Source of the DNA: JBGSYJ01 sp041748075
GTDB lineage: Bacteria; Acidobacteriota; Thermoanaerobaculia; Gp7-AA8
Assembly: GCA_041748075.1 (NCBI GenBank)
Contig: JBGTDX010000036.1
Location: forward strand, 124,001 to 188,000
DNA length: 64,000 bases
Direction of reading: 5' to 3'
Made by a program: the position numbers and the translations under genes. The first letter of the stretch is position 1. Every line of letters begins with the position of its first letter. The notes under the pieces are model-generated. The model worked only from the letters and a program-made list of their open reading frames with translations. It had not been told where the DNA came from and made no database searches. This document shows, piece by piece, positions 36,716 to 44,871 of the stretch.

Positions 36716-36738
36716 GGGACCGGCTACAAGGCCGTCCC
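36716..36738. terminator. Hairpin between convergent genes
   Basis: GGGAC and GTCCC, then GGC and GCC, pair around TACAAG with one bulged C. It lies between the BON-LysM gene and the following minus-strand gene and has no T-tract, so termination is only possible. The remainder of the 200-bp gap holds nothing I can identify. Confidence 0.35.
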
Positions 36739-36752
36739 GTAGCCTGCAACGC

Positions 36753-37199
36753 TTACATTCCGAGAGCCGACCTCTGAGACCAGATCTCGAAAAGCGGCTC
36801 ACCCCTGCTGTTCTTTCCGTCGTGATGCCACGCGCCTTCGACCAGGTCGTAGCCGAATTCGAGACGCATCCCGCTTCTGGTGTCGTCGCGTGAAAAGAAC
36901 TCGATTTTCTCGGTATAGCGCCCGTTTTCGGTGGTGTAGGTTCCGCCGCCCGTGCCGGAGAACTCCTTCGTCTCGACGTTGTAGGCGATCCACTGGAATC
37001 TCGTTCCGGAGAGGATCTTCATCGTTCTGCGGGCCGCCGGGTGGCGCATCCGGATTTCGCCGTCGCGTCGGGCTCCGGTCATCAGCCACGCGCCTTCGAG
37101 GTCGCCAGGTGTGCCGTCGTCCACGCGGGTCCACGCCACTTCATCGATGGTGAACGTCTTCTCTGCGAGCTTCACAGCCGGTGTCTGTTCCGTTCCCAC
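36753..37199 (-). CDS. Hypothetical secreted protein, signal peptide apparently frameshifted off
   Basis: 148 codons from a GTG at 37199. The product resembles a small lipocalin-like periplasmic protein (DLEGAWLMTGARRDGEI, KILSGTRFQWIAYN, FSGTGGGTYTTENGRYTEKIEFFS), a pattern I associate with secreted proteins of Bacteroidota and Acidobacteriota. The GTG has no ribosome site. Upstream, in another frame, ATG at 37288 with AGGGGAA encodes a convincing signal peptide (ILLHFTIAVITLMTPASSTA) that runs out of frame shortly before this reading frame begins. A one-base indel near 37205-37230 would fuse them into one protein. Confidence 0.6.
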   Translation of the reverse strand: MGTEQTPAVKLAEKTFTIDEVAWTRVDDGTPGDLEGAWLMTGARRDGEIRMRHPAARRTMKILSGTRFQWIAYNVETKEFSGTGGGTYTTENGRYTEKIEFFSRDDTRSGMRLEFGYDLVEGAWHHDGKNSRGEPLFEIWSQRSALGM

Positions 37200-37399
37200 G
37201 AGATCGGGCGTAGTCGTGTGAAATCGGCAGTGCTCGAGGCGGGAGTCATCAATGTGATGACTGCAATCGTGAAATGGAGCAGGATCATGGGCGTTCCCCT
37301 TCCGCGCATTACCTTATCATCTGTTCGAGGCGGGACAAGCCCTTGGTTCATCCTTACCGCAATGAGATTACACGCCGTCCGATCAGAAGGGACGCAATC

Positions 37400-38011
37400 A
37401 TGAGCTCTGAATACATCGATGACGTTGATCAGCTGCGTAGTCTTTACAAGGCGCCGACGGATCGCGCCGTACGGAAGCAGCTCGATCGTCTTGACGTCCA
37501 TTGCCGGCGATTCATCGAGCTCGCGCCATTCGTCGTGATCGCGACAGGTAACGGCGAGAACATGGACGCGTCGCCCCGAGGCGGAAAGCCCGGCTTCGTA
37601 AGAGTCGTCGACGACGTGACGGTATGGATCCCGGACTCTCCTGGCAACAACCGGCTGGACTCACTGGCGAACATCATCACGACGGGGAGAGTCGGGCTGC
37701 TTTTTCTGATTCCAGGCATCGATGAGACGCTGCGAGTCAATGGCTCTGCTCGCATCTCAGCCAGCGACGGAAAGCTTCGATTACTGGCGGATGAGAAGCG
37801 TACGCCGGCGGTTATCGTCGAAGTCGGCGTCGAGGAGGCCTATCTTCACTGCGCAAAGGCGCTCATGCGATCGAAGCTCTGGTCGGACGAGGCCCGCCAG
37901 GATCGCCGCGTGCTGCCGACGATCGGGCAGATGATTTCCGAGCAGACGGGTTCGAACAGTCCACCGGAATCACAGGAGCAGATGCTGGCCCGTTACGCTA
38001 AAGATCTCTGA
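37400..38011 (+). CDS. Pyridoxamine 5'-phosphate oxidase family, FMN-binding split-barrel protein
   Basis: A 203-aa protein. The split-barrel core is visible as FVVIATGNGENMDASPRGGKPGFVRV, VWIPDSPGNNRLDSLANI and VGLLFLIPGIDETLRVNG, followed by LHCAKALMRSKLW near the C-terminus. This resembles the MSMEG_1024-type PPOX subfamily, FMN- or F420-binding proteins of unknown substrate. AAGGGA precedes the ATG at good spacing; longer in-frame starts upstream are rejected. Confidence 0.82.
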   Translation: MSSEYIDDVDQLRSLYKAPTDRAVRKQLDRLDVHCRRFIELAPFVVIATGNGENMDASPRGGKPGFVRVVDDVTVWIPDSPGNNRLDSLANIITTGRVGLLFLIPGIDETLRVNGSARISASDGKLRLLADEKRTPAVIVEVGVEEAYLHCAKALMRSKLWSDEARQDRRVLPTIGQMISEQTGSNSPPESQEQMLARYAKDL

Positions 38012-38117
38012 TGTGCCGCGCCTGCGCGCGCCGCGTGCTGGGTCATTGTCGCCACAGTGGCGTCGGCCGTCTGCTCGCTTCGGATGACCTCCCTGAAGAC
38101 GAGTGCCTTACGAGAGC

Positions 38118-38203
38118 TTGTCATCCTGAGCGAAGCGAAGGATCTTCTTCATCGAGGCGATACGGCACGTCTTCAGGAGATCCTTCGCTGCGCTCAGCGT
38201 CAG
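38118..38203. repeat. Dispersed palindromic repeat (GTCATCCTGAG family), copy 3
   Basis: GTCATCCTGAGCGAAGCG followed by AAGGATC at the left is inverted as GATCCTTCGCTGCGCTCAG at the right. The interior (TCGAGGCGATACGGCACGTC...) is the reverse complement of interior text in the copy near 55320-55345. It abuts the stop codon of the next gene. Confidence 0.8.
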
Positions 38204-38787
38204 CGAATGCTACGGCTGGCGCCCTCGCGGCTTGAGATCTCGGTGATCAGTTCGGGATGCTCACGGCGGAAACGCTCGGTCGCCTCGCAGCTCCAGCAGA
38301 CCGGAAAGTGGGTGTCGAGTACCTCCGGAAGTGTCTCCGCAGCGATGTCGCTCCACTCGACGAACTTTCCCTCAGCGTTTACCAGCGATGGTCTGTGATC
38401 ATGCCACTGGATCGGTCCGAAGGTCTTTCTGCAGAAGACGCAGGGTTTGCCGCGGTACCACTGCTCGAGCTGAAAGCGGACGCCGCATTCGCCGGGCGCT
38501 GATTCGATCTGCGCGAGACACTCCTGGCCGCAGCCTTCTCTTTCCGGCCAGCGGGAGCAGGAGGCGAGGCGAAGGTCGGGCTTCAAGTCCAGGAATGCCG
38601 CCTTTTCGGCGCGTTTCAGGTCGATGCTCACGCCGGCCGGCTTCCGAGTTTCGGGGCAGATCACGACCTGTGGGCCGCGATACTGTGCCCAGACGCTCAA
38701 CGCGCGGCGGAAGGCGAAAAAGAGGAGGACGAAGAGGGACAGCGATCCGACGATGGCGATGGCGATGAAATAGATGTCAGGAACCAT
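38200..38787 (-). CDS. Cysteine-rich membrane-anchored hypothetical protein
   Basis: A 195-aa protein with one N-terminal membrane segment (IYFIAIAIVGSLSLFVLLFFAF) and a soluble domain with nine Cys: VVICPETRKPAG, LASCSRWPEREGCGQECLAQ, ECG, CVFCRKTFG and CWSCEA. The C-x2-C pairs and GHDH-like text (IQWHDHRP) suggest metal or cluster binding. Similar proteins occur beside redox or metal genes, but I do not know their function. AGAGGAGACC supports the start. The last residues reach into the palindromic repeat. Confidence 0.68.
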   Translation of the reverse strand: MVPDIYFIAIAIVGSLSLFVLLFFAFRRALSVWAQYRGPQVVICPETRKPAGVSIDLKRAEKAAFLDLKPDLRLASCSRWPEREGCGQECLAQIESAPGECGVRFQLEQWYRGKPCVFCRKTFGPIQWHDHRPSLVNAEGKFVEWSDIAAETLPEVLDTHFPVCWSCEATERFRREHPELITEISSREGASRSIR

Positions 38788-38980
38788 GATGGTCTCCTCT
38801 GGTGCAAGTTGACTGCGATGAGCTCTCCGAATCTCCTTACGGAACGGGCGCGACGCGTCGGAGGCGGTCCTGCCTTTCCCTCTTCACACAATCTAGTCAG
38901 TTTTGCTACCTGGAGGTATGCCCGGTATCACGTCGCAGGGTGCTGGCGATCACCGGGCGATGTAGCAGGATTGCAGATGT

Positions 38981-38998
38981 GGCAGGGCGCGCCCTGCC
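38981..38998. other. 18-bp perfect palindrome
   Basis: GGCAGGGCG followed by its exact reverse complement CGCCCTGCC. It lies about 90 bp downstream of the four-gene sigma operon in the 302-bp gap between that operon and the Cys-rich membrane protein. It could be a hairpin or a dimer binding site. The rest of the gap (38788-39089) shows no gene. Confidence 0.5.
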
Positions 38999-39089
38999 TT
39001 CTCCGTTCTGTCGGTCCATAGCCGGCCACCAAGAGCGCCACCGGCACGCGGCGGGTTCCACGCGCAGGGATGAGCAACGTGCCGTGGAG

Positions 39090-39218
39090 CTAACCCGCGG
39101 GAGCCGCGAGTTGCACGGCTTCCGTCACTGTCGCGGTCGAAGGGGAGGTCGAGTCGAGAGGCGCAGTCGCGCAGGCGGAGAGCAGAAGCAGCGCGAGAAT
39201 GATGATGGCTCGAATCAT
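39090..39218 (-). CDS. Small lipoprotein, last gene of the ECF sigma operon
   Basis: A 42-aa precursor: MIRAIIILALLLLSAC is a complete lipoprotein signal with lipobox LSAC, leaving a mature peptide of about 27 residues rich in Thr, Ala and Ser. The start codon overlaps the stop of the UPF0145 gene (ATGA) with GGAGGAAGAG upstream, so it is translationally coupled. No family is recognised. It is small, but the signal, ribosome site and coupling agree. Confidence 0.62.
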   Translation of the reverse strand: MIRAIIILALLLLSACATAPLDSTSPSTATVTEAVQLAAPAG

Positions 39219-39538
39219 GACTCTTCCTCCCACAGCACGGCGGTTCCGTAGCATAGGATCTCGGCGGCACCGGTCATCACCATCGATGTCGTGATGCGGA
39301 CACCGACGACTGCATTTGCGCCGAGCTGTTCCGCCTCGTGAACCATGCGGTCGAGCGCCTGTTCGCGGGATTCGGCCATCAGTTTCGTGTACTCCCGCAC
39401 TTCGCCTCCGACGATGTGGCGGAGGGTCGCCTGGATATCGCGTCCGAGATGACGTGCGCGGATCGTGTTGCCGCGAACGAGACCGAGGACTTTTCGGATT
39501 TTGCCGTTGGGAACTTCATCAGTTGTCACGACGATCAT
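39215..39538 (-). CDS. YbjQ/UPF0145 family protein
   Basis: A 107-aa protein with the family pattern: VVTTDEVPNGKIRKVLGLVRGNT at the N-terminus, a helix with YTKLMAESREQALDRM, then AEQLGANAVVGVRITTS and a final strand EILCYGTAV. It forms a small pentameric beta/alpha fold and is sometimes called a heavy-metal-binding domain; the function is uncertain. It overlaps both neighbours by ATGA. Confidence 0.9.
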   Translation of the reverse strand: MIVVTTDEVPNGKIRKVLGLVRGNTIRARHLGRDIQATLRHIVGGEVREYTKLMAESREQALDRMVHEAEQLGANAVVGVRITTSMVMTGAAEILCYGTAVLWEEES

Positions 39539-39945
39539 CGCTGCACATCCTTATACCGTTCTGATTTCCACTCCCGATACTGTTCGTATCCAATGGCGAC
39601 GAGAAGCAGGATCAGGCCCGTCAGAAGTGCTGTCGTCGCCGCCCACTCGATGGTCAGTTCGCTCCGGAACCAGCGGACTACAGCCAGCACGATCCAGACG
39701 AGAGCTCCCGATAGAACGAACAACCATCCCGCCGGCGTCGTGAGGCGCCGGTTTACTGCGGACCACAGATCCTTTGTCTGACTCGATTGCATGTCCCGCA
39801 TCGCTCCTTTCAGATCGCGGACTATTGCCAGTTCTCGTACGCATTCAGTGCATGTCCGGAGATGTCTTTCGATTTCTGCGGCGGCGGTGGTGTCGAGCTC
39901 TCCGTCGGCGTATGCCATCAGGAGCTCACGTGGATGACCACTCAT
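39535..39945 (-). CDS. Anti-sigma factor with zinc-finger domain
   Basis: A 136-aa protein. The N-terminal zinc-binding anti-sigma domain shows HLRTCTECVREL (H-x3-C-x2-C), and two membrane segments follow (WLFVLSGALVWIVLAVV, TALLTGLILLLVAIGY). It probably holds the ECF sigma factor encoded immediately upstream. Its ATG overlaps the sigma stop. Confidence 0.88.
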   Translation of the reverse strand: MSGHPRELLMAYADGELDTTAAAEIERHLRTCTECVRELAIVRDLKGAMRDMQSSQTKDLWSAVNRRLTTPAGWLFVLSGALVWIVLAVVRWFRSELTIEWAATTALLTGLILLLVAIGYEQYREWKSERYKDVQR

Positions 39946-40514
39946 CGTAGGCCTCCCTTCATGGGAATCCCTCGCCGTTCGAGAGCCTTCCTGAGCGCGG
40001 CGCGAGCGTGATAGAGCCGGCTCGCCACGGTCCCCGCGGGGATGTTCATCGCTTCCGAAATCCCGGCGTAGCTCATGTCTTCCATTTCCTTGAGTACGAG
40101 AATCTCCCTGTGCTCGGGTGAGATGGTCGCCAGTGCCGTTCTGACGGCGCCAGCGAGTTGCTCACGCTCCATCGCGCCGGGAGCACTCGGTTCGCTCCAT
40201 ACGTTGCGATCCACGACTTCGGAACTCCACTGATCTTCCGGAGGCCGGTTCACTCGCAGACGATCACGGCAGTGATTTCGAACGATCGAACGGAACCACG
40301 GGCCGAACGGACTTCCGGCGCTGAGTCTGTCGAGCGCCCGGAACGCCTTGACGAACGCCTCTTGAACCGCATCGGCAGCATCTTCGGCGTTTCCGAGAAG
40401 AGCCTCGGCGATTGTGAGCGCCTGCCGCTGATGATCCCGGACAAGAGGCTCGAAGCTCGCTGTGCTCCCGCCGCGGCACCGCCGGATCAGTTCCCATTCC
40501 ATATCAGCGTCCAC
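39942..40514 (-). CDS. ECF-type RNA polymerase sigma factor
   Basis: A 190-aa sigma-70 family protein. Region 2 is SFEPLVRDHQRQALTIAEALLGNAEDAADAVQEAFVKAF-like (DAADAVQEAF is the -10 contact helix), followed by FGPWFRSIVRNHCRDRLR; region 4 has SPEHREILVLKEMEDMSYAGISEAMNIPAGTVASRLYHAR. It is the first gene of a four-gene operon (sigma, anti-sigma, UPF0145, lipoprotein) in which every junction is an ATGA overlap. The signal is unknown. Confidence 0.92.
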   Translation of the reverse strand: MDADMEWELIRRCRGGSTASFEPLVRDHQRQALTIAEALLGNAEDAADAVQEAFVKAFRALDRLSAGSPFGPWFRSIVRNHCRDRLRVNRPPEDQWSSEVVDRNVWSEPSAPGAMEREQLAGAVRTALATISPEHREILVLKEMEDMSYAGISEAMNIPAGTVASRLYHARAALRKALERRGIPMKGGLR

Positions 40515-40645
40515 AATCTACAGAACGAGTATGTGGGGGAACTTCTTCAAAAATCTTGCTGGGAGGCTCTCCGGAGGCTGCGCTGCGCTTGCCACCGGCT
40601 ACCTTCTCTTGCCCCTTCGGGGCAACGATGATGAACGATTCGTCG

Positions 40646-43606
40646 TCACTCGACCCAGCGCGCGATGAAAAGGTTTGTCTGCGATCCTCCCGGATCGGCG
40701 CGGTTCGATGCCCAGACGAACCACTTTCCGTCAGGACTGAACTGGGGAAAGCCGTCGAATCCGGGGGTGAAGGTAACCTGTTGTGGTTCGCCACCCTCTT
40801 TGCTGATCATCCAGAGGTCGAACTCGCGTACGATCGCTCCCGCGTTCGAACTGTAAATGATCCGATTGCCGTCGGGGTGGAAGTAAGGGCCGAAGTTCGC
40901 GGCGCCGTTGAATGTGATCTGCCGCTGCTGCGAGCCGTCCGCGTTCATGACGAAGAGCTCCATCTCCGAGGGTTGTACCAGTCCCTGCCTGAGTAGAGCC
41001 TGGTATTCGGCGAGTTTCTCTCCAGTAGGCCGGCTTGCGCGGAAGACGATCTCCGAGCAGTCGGGGCTGTAGAACGCGCCGCCGTCATAGCCCGGCGTGT
41101 CCGTCAATCGCTTCACATCTCCTGCCTCGTTCATCTCATAGAGATCGAGATCGCCATCACGCATTGATGTAAATACGAACTTTCCGCCGCGGTGACACCA
41201 CGTTGCCTCCGCGTCGTATCCGGGAGAGTTCGTCAGGCGCCGCGCATTCGAGCCGTCCACGTTCGCCTCCCAGAGTTCGAACGTTTCGTAGACCGGCCAG
41301 GTGTATCCCTGGGATCGATCCGGCGGCGGGGGACACTCTGCTCCGCCGCTCTCAGTGGACGCGTAGATGATCCGGTCGGCCTCCGGAAAATCGAAGTAGC
41401 CACAGGTAGTCCGTCCTCGTCCTGATGAAACGAGAGTATTCTCGCCGGTAGCGAGATCGAGAATGTACTGCTGGTCGCACCCGCCCTCCTCGAGCGTCGC
41501 CTGATAGATTAGTTTCGTTCCATCAGGACTGAAGTATGCCTCTGCGTTCTCCCCACGGAATGTCAGCTGCCGGATGTCCCTGAAGTGCCTTTCGAGTTCG
41601 TGCGTCGAATCGAACGGTTTTCCCGCGACGATGACGAAGTCCTCACCAGGTCGCCTGTCATAAAAGGATGGTTGCTTCTTCGCGGGCTCCTGAGATGTGG
41701 TGTGCGGCGATACCGGTGCAGCATGCGGCGAGGGTGCGGCACTCGGAGCCACCGCGGGTGCAGCATGCGCTGGTGCGGTTGGAGCGGCCGCCTGAGGTCG
41801 AGGGGCTGCAGGAGCCCGGCGGTCGGTGAGAGTCGCGCGAAGTGTGAGCTCCTGCCCGTCGCGGATCACGACCACGTCGATGGTGTCGCCCGGTTTGTGA
41901 TCCTGCAGCGCGAAGGTCATGTCGTAGAGGTTTTCGATCCGGGTGCCTGCCATCCGGACGATGCGGTCGCCGCCTCGTATGCCGGCCCGGTCGGCAGGAC
42001 CTCCGGCGCGCACATCCGAGAGAAGCACTCCGCCGCCTTCGGCTTCCATCGAACTAAAGTCCGGCACAGTCCCGAGGTATGCGCCGTAGCCGCGGCTGTC
42101 ACCTTCCATCACCGGTGCGGCCGATGTGCGCGCATACTGCGGTCTCTCTTCGAGCATTGCCAGCTGCATTCCGAGCGCAGCGGTAAAGAGCGTTATCCTC
42201 GCGCCGCCTTCGGCATTGATCGTTTCCGGGTCGTCCTCCGGCGCGTGATACTCCTCATGCGTTCCCGTGAAGAGGTGGAGCACCGGCACCTGCGCGCCGT
42301 AGAACGACGCATGATCGGAAGGTCCGTAGCCGTCGCCACGGGTCGTGATCTTCAGGTTCATGTTCGTCGATGCTGCTGAGACGAGGTCGTTCCACTGGGG
42401 AGCTGACTCGACACCGAACGCGACGAGCGAGTCGTCACGAAGACGGCCGACCATGTCGAGGTTGACCATGGCTGCAACTCTGCCAATGGGAAACGGCGGC
42501 TTCCCGACGAAATATGCAGAGCCGGCAAGTCCCACTTCCTCTGCCGCGAAGAGCACGACCGCCACGGTGCGCCGGTTCTCGTGCTTGATGAGCTCCGGGA
42601 GCATCCGCTCGACTGCGAGCATCGCCGCCACCGTACCGGACGCGTTGTCGTCGGCGCCGTTGTGAATCTCCTTCACGTTCGGCTTCATCGAGCCTTCACC
42701 GCCGTAGCCGAGGTGATCGTAGTGCGCTCCGATGACGACGACCTCGTCCGCGAGCGGGCCGCGCCCCGGAATGATTCCCGCGAGATTGACCGCTTCGGCG
42801 AATCTCGATTCGAGAGAGACAATGCCGTCGATGGTGACGCCGGTGCTCGCCCTCGAGCGTGGGGTGAGATCGCGGTCCACCGATTTCTGGAACTCGAGGA
42901 GGTCGATCCCGGTGCCCTTCATCCAGCGCTGCGCGACGGTCGACTTGACCTGAATCACGGGAATGCCGGCCGGGCTCTCGGGACCGTCGTTTTTCAGAGC
43001 GGGGAGCCGGTCGCTTTCCTCGTCCTGAAGGGGACCGGTCGCGAAGATCACGGCGGTCGCTCCGCGCTCGCGTGCCTGCAGTACCCGGTATCGGAGAGCG
43101 GACCAGCGACTGGGCCTGCTTCCATTGAAAGGAGATGCTTCGTCCCGTTCCTGCGGCTCGTAGCGGAGCATGAGAACGACTTTGCCTTTGAGGTCGAGTC
43201 CTTCGAGCTCGCGATAACTTATCGGTGGCGCTTCAATCCCGTAACCGACGAACGCGATTTCGCCACGCACCGGTCCGGAGCTGGAGAACCCGAGGGGAAT
43301 CCAGTCGGAGGCCTCGAGACCCTCGATCCGGTTGTCGCCTTTGAGCTCCACTCCCGTCTTTACAGGGAACGGTTGGCGATAGGACTTGCCGAAACCCGGT
43401 TCGAGCCCTATCGACTCGAGGCGTGCCTCGATCCAGTCTGCTGCGAGATCAATCCCCTTTGTTCCGAGACCGCGACCCTCCATCCGGTCGGATGCAAGGA
43501 TCTCGACGTCATTTCGAAATCGCGACTCGAGGGAGGACTCATCCGCGACCGCTGCGAATGCGATGAGCAGAGATGCTACGAGCAACAGGTTTTGCCTGAG
43601 CGACAT
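40646..43606 (-). CDS. Exported M28 family metallopeptidase with PDZ and PD40 beta-propeller
   Basis: A 986-aa secreted protein. After a signal peptide (about 1-21) comes an M28 aminopeptidase domain with an inserted PA domain. The zinc ligands lie in IGAHYDHLG, HNGADDNASG, LFAAEEVGL, NLDMVGR and GPSDHASF, with the last His in EEYH. A PDZ domain follows (GVLLSDVRAGGPADRAGIRGG). Then comes a Pro/Ala/His linker and a C-terminal TolB-like PD40 propeller with repeated YFSPDGTKLIYQ and FSPDGKWFVWAS units. It should act as a periplasmic or extracellular aminopeptidase. ATG 43606 is preferred over TTG 43612. Confidence 0.92.
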   Translation of the reverse strand: MSLRQNLLLVASLLIAFAAVADESSLESRFRNDVEILASDRMEGRGLGTKGIDLAADWIEARLESIGLEPGFGKSYRQPFPVKTGVELKGDNRIEGLEASDWIPLGFSSSGPVRGEIAFVGYGIEAPPISYRELEGLDLKGKVVLMLRYEPQERDEASPFNGSRPSRWSALRYRVLQARERGATAVIFATGPLQDEESDRLPALKNDGPESPAGIPVIQVKSTVAQRWMKGTGIDLLEFQKSVDRDLTPRSRASTGVTIDGIVSLESRFAEAVNLAGIIPGRGPLADEVVVIGAHYDHLGYGGEGSMKPNVKEIHNGADDNASGTVAAMLAVERMLPELIKHENRRTVAVVLFAAEEVGLAGSAYFVGKPPFPIGRVAAMVNLDMVGRLRDDSLVAFGVESAPQWNDLVSAASTNMNLKITTRGDGYGPSDHASFYGAQVPVLHLFTGTHEEYHAPEDDPETINAEGGARITLFTAALGMQLAMLEERPQYARTSAAPVMEGDSRGYGAYLGTVPDFSSMEAEGGGVLLSDVRAGGPADRAGIRGGDRIVRMAGTRIENLYDMTFALQDHKPGDTIDVVVIRDGQELTLRATLTDRRAPAAPRPQAAAPTAPAHAAPAVAPSAAPSPHAAPVSPHTTSQEPAKKQPSFYDRRPGEDFVIVAGKPFDSTHELERHFRDIRQLTFRGENAEAYFSPDGTKLIYQATLEEGGCDQQYILDLATGENTLVSSGRGRTTCGYFDFPEADRIIYASTESGGAECPPPPDRSQGYTWPVYETFELWEANVDGSNARRLTNSPGYDAEATWCHRGGKFVFTSMRDGDLDLYEMNEAGDVKRLTDTPGYDGGAFYSPDCSEIVFRASRPTGEKLAEYQALLRQGLVQPSEMELFVMNADGSQQRQITFNGAANFGPYFHPDGNRIIYSSNAGAIVREFDLWMISKEGGEPQQVTFTPGFDGFPQFSPDGKWFVWASNRADPGGSQTNLFIARWVE

Positions 43607-43646
43607 GGGCAACGTTACCTCTTCGATTTGGTGTAGGCTAACGACA

Positions 43647-43868
43647 ATGAACTGTCGTTGCGGCCATGCAGGCCAGGAACATCCTACTACGCGACCATGC
43701 CAGGGACAGATTCACTATCCCTCGGAAGAATACCCCTGCACCTGTCCGGAATTCAGCAGCGATGGATCGGAAAAGTGTTCATCGTGCGAGCATAAAACCG
43801 AGCTCCACGTCCAGCGGCGCCGCTGTTCTCACGAAACTTGCTTCTGCCTGAACTACGCCCCGGAGTAA
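43647..43868 (+). CDS. Small cysteine-rich hypothetical protein
   Basis: A 73-aa protein with ten Cys in clustered pairs: NCRCGHAG, PCQGQ, PCTCPE, KCSSCEH, RRCSHETCFC. The spacing suggests zinc-ribbon-like binding of two ions. Two HxxxxP/TELHV-type His residues could contribute. It begins 40 bp from the divergent peptidase gene. I do not recognise the family. Confidence 0.6.
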   Translation: MNCRCGHAGQEHPTTRPCQGQIHYPSEEYPCTCPEFSSDGSEKCSSCEHKTELHVQRRRCSHETCFCLNYAPE

Positions 43869-44053
43869 GTTGCGCGACGCCGACGCTTATTGACTTACCC
43901 AGCTTCCGTCCCGCGCATCTCTTCGAGTAACTCCACCAGCGCGGTGAGCCGCTTCGCCGGCATGTGCGAGAGCATCTGTTTCATCGACTTCTGAAGAGGT
44001 CCGTTAGACCGATCTGAAAGACTCGGGTTATCCTGAGTTTCGCCGCGCCTCGC

Positions 44054-44629
44054 CTACGGCTTTTTCTCTCTCAGCGGCTGCGCGTTGTAGGCGGTGGACT
44101 GCTCGGGCGGAATGCTCAGCGAGTCCCATTCGCCCGGTTTCGTGAGCACTCTTGCGATGAGGACGATCTGCCCGACGTGGTAGGCGACGTGGCTTGCCGA
44201 GCGTGCCAGCGCTTCATGAACGGTCAGCGAGACACCTCTTATCTGCACCGTGCGATCGAGATCTTCCGGCGAGAGCTGGCTCACTGCGTCGTCGAGCGCC
44301 CGCCACCCATCGGACCAGACGCCGTCGAGTTCTTCCTTCAAATAGCGACTCTCCGCGAACTCGGCGTCCCTGTTGCGCCATGGCTTCTCGCCATCCTCGG
44401 TCAGGAAGTCGGTGAATCTCGATTTGAGATTCCCGCCGAGATGCCGAATGAGCATCGCAACGGAATTCGTCGATTCCGCGAGCAACCGATTCAATGCATC
44501 CTCATCCAGGCGGGCGAAAGACTTCTCGGCCAGCGTACGGTAACGACGGAATTCGTTGGTGATTGCCTGCAGCTCGTTCAAGTTCAACCCTCGCAGATGT
44601 GAATTCTTTCGTAGCAGGTGCATTCGCAA
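44054..44629 (-). CDS. DinB-like/DUF1572 family protein
   Basis: A 191-aa four-helix protein. The DinB-type metal site is visible as H in SVAMLIRHLGGN and the pair in ASHVAYHVGQIVL. DinB-superfamily proteins include thiol-dependent S-transferases. This one resembles DUF1572, which often reads LIRHLSGNLxSRW-like text. The function is unknown. The gap 43869-44053 contains a short frame ending in LVELLEEMRG that may be a gene remnant. Confidence 0.78.
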   Translation of the reverse strand: MRMHLLRKNSHLRGLNLNELQAITNEFRRYRTLAEKSFARLDEDALNRLLAESTNSVAMLIRHLGGNLKSRFTDFLTEDGEKPWRNRDAEFAESRYLKEELDGVWSDGWRALDDAVSQLSPEDLDRTVQIRGVSLTVHEALARSASHVAYHVGQIVLIARVLTKPGEWDSLSIPPEQSTAYNAQPLREKKP

Positions 44630-44871
44630 CGGTGGATCCTCTCACAGAGATCGTGGCCCGGGGTCGAGTCTGAACCCGCGGAACCTGGGTTTCCATATTT
44701 GCCGCCTTGCATTGCTGTCACGACGACGCCGGCAATTCAATGTCTGAAAAGGTGACGTCGGTCTGTCGACGGATTGCGACAACCTCCGAGGGCTTTGTGT
44801 ACCATCTTCTCATCAATCGTCCGGTGGGCGTGGTGTCCGCCTGGCTTGCCGCCACGTCAGGAGTGATATGG

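Noticed and set aside
42581..43636. 351-codon plus-strand frame opposite the M28 peptidase
   Set aside because: It is an antisense shadow: the minus strand carries the signal peptide, PA insertion and zinc ligands in one continuous frame.
43888..44053. Short minus-strand frame ending in MPAKRLTALVELLEEMRG
   Set aside because: It has no ribosome site or recognisable start and begins at the DinB-like stop. It could be the tail of a decayed regulator gene, but the evidence is too thin for a feature.
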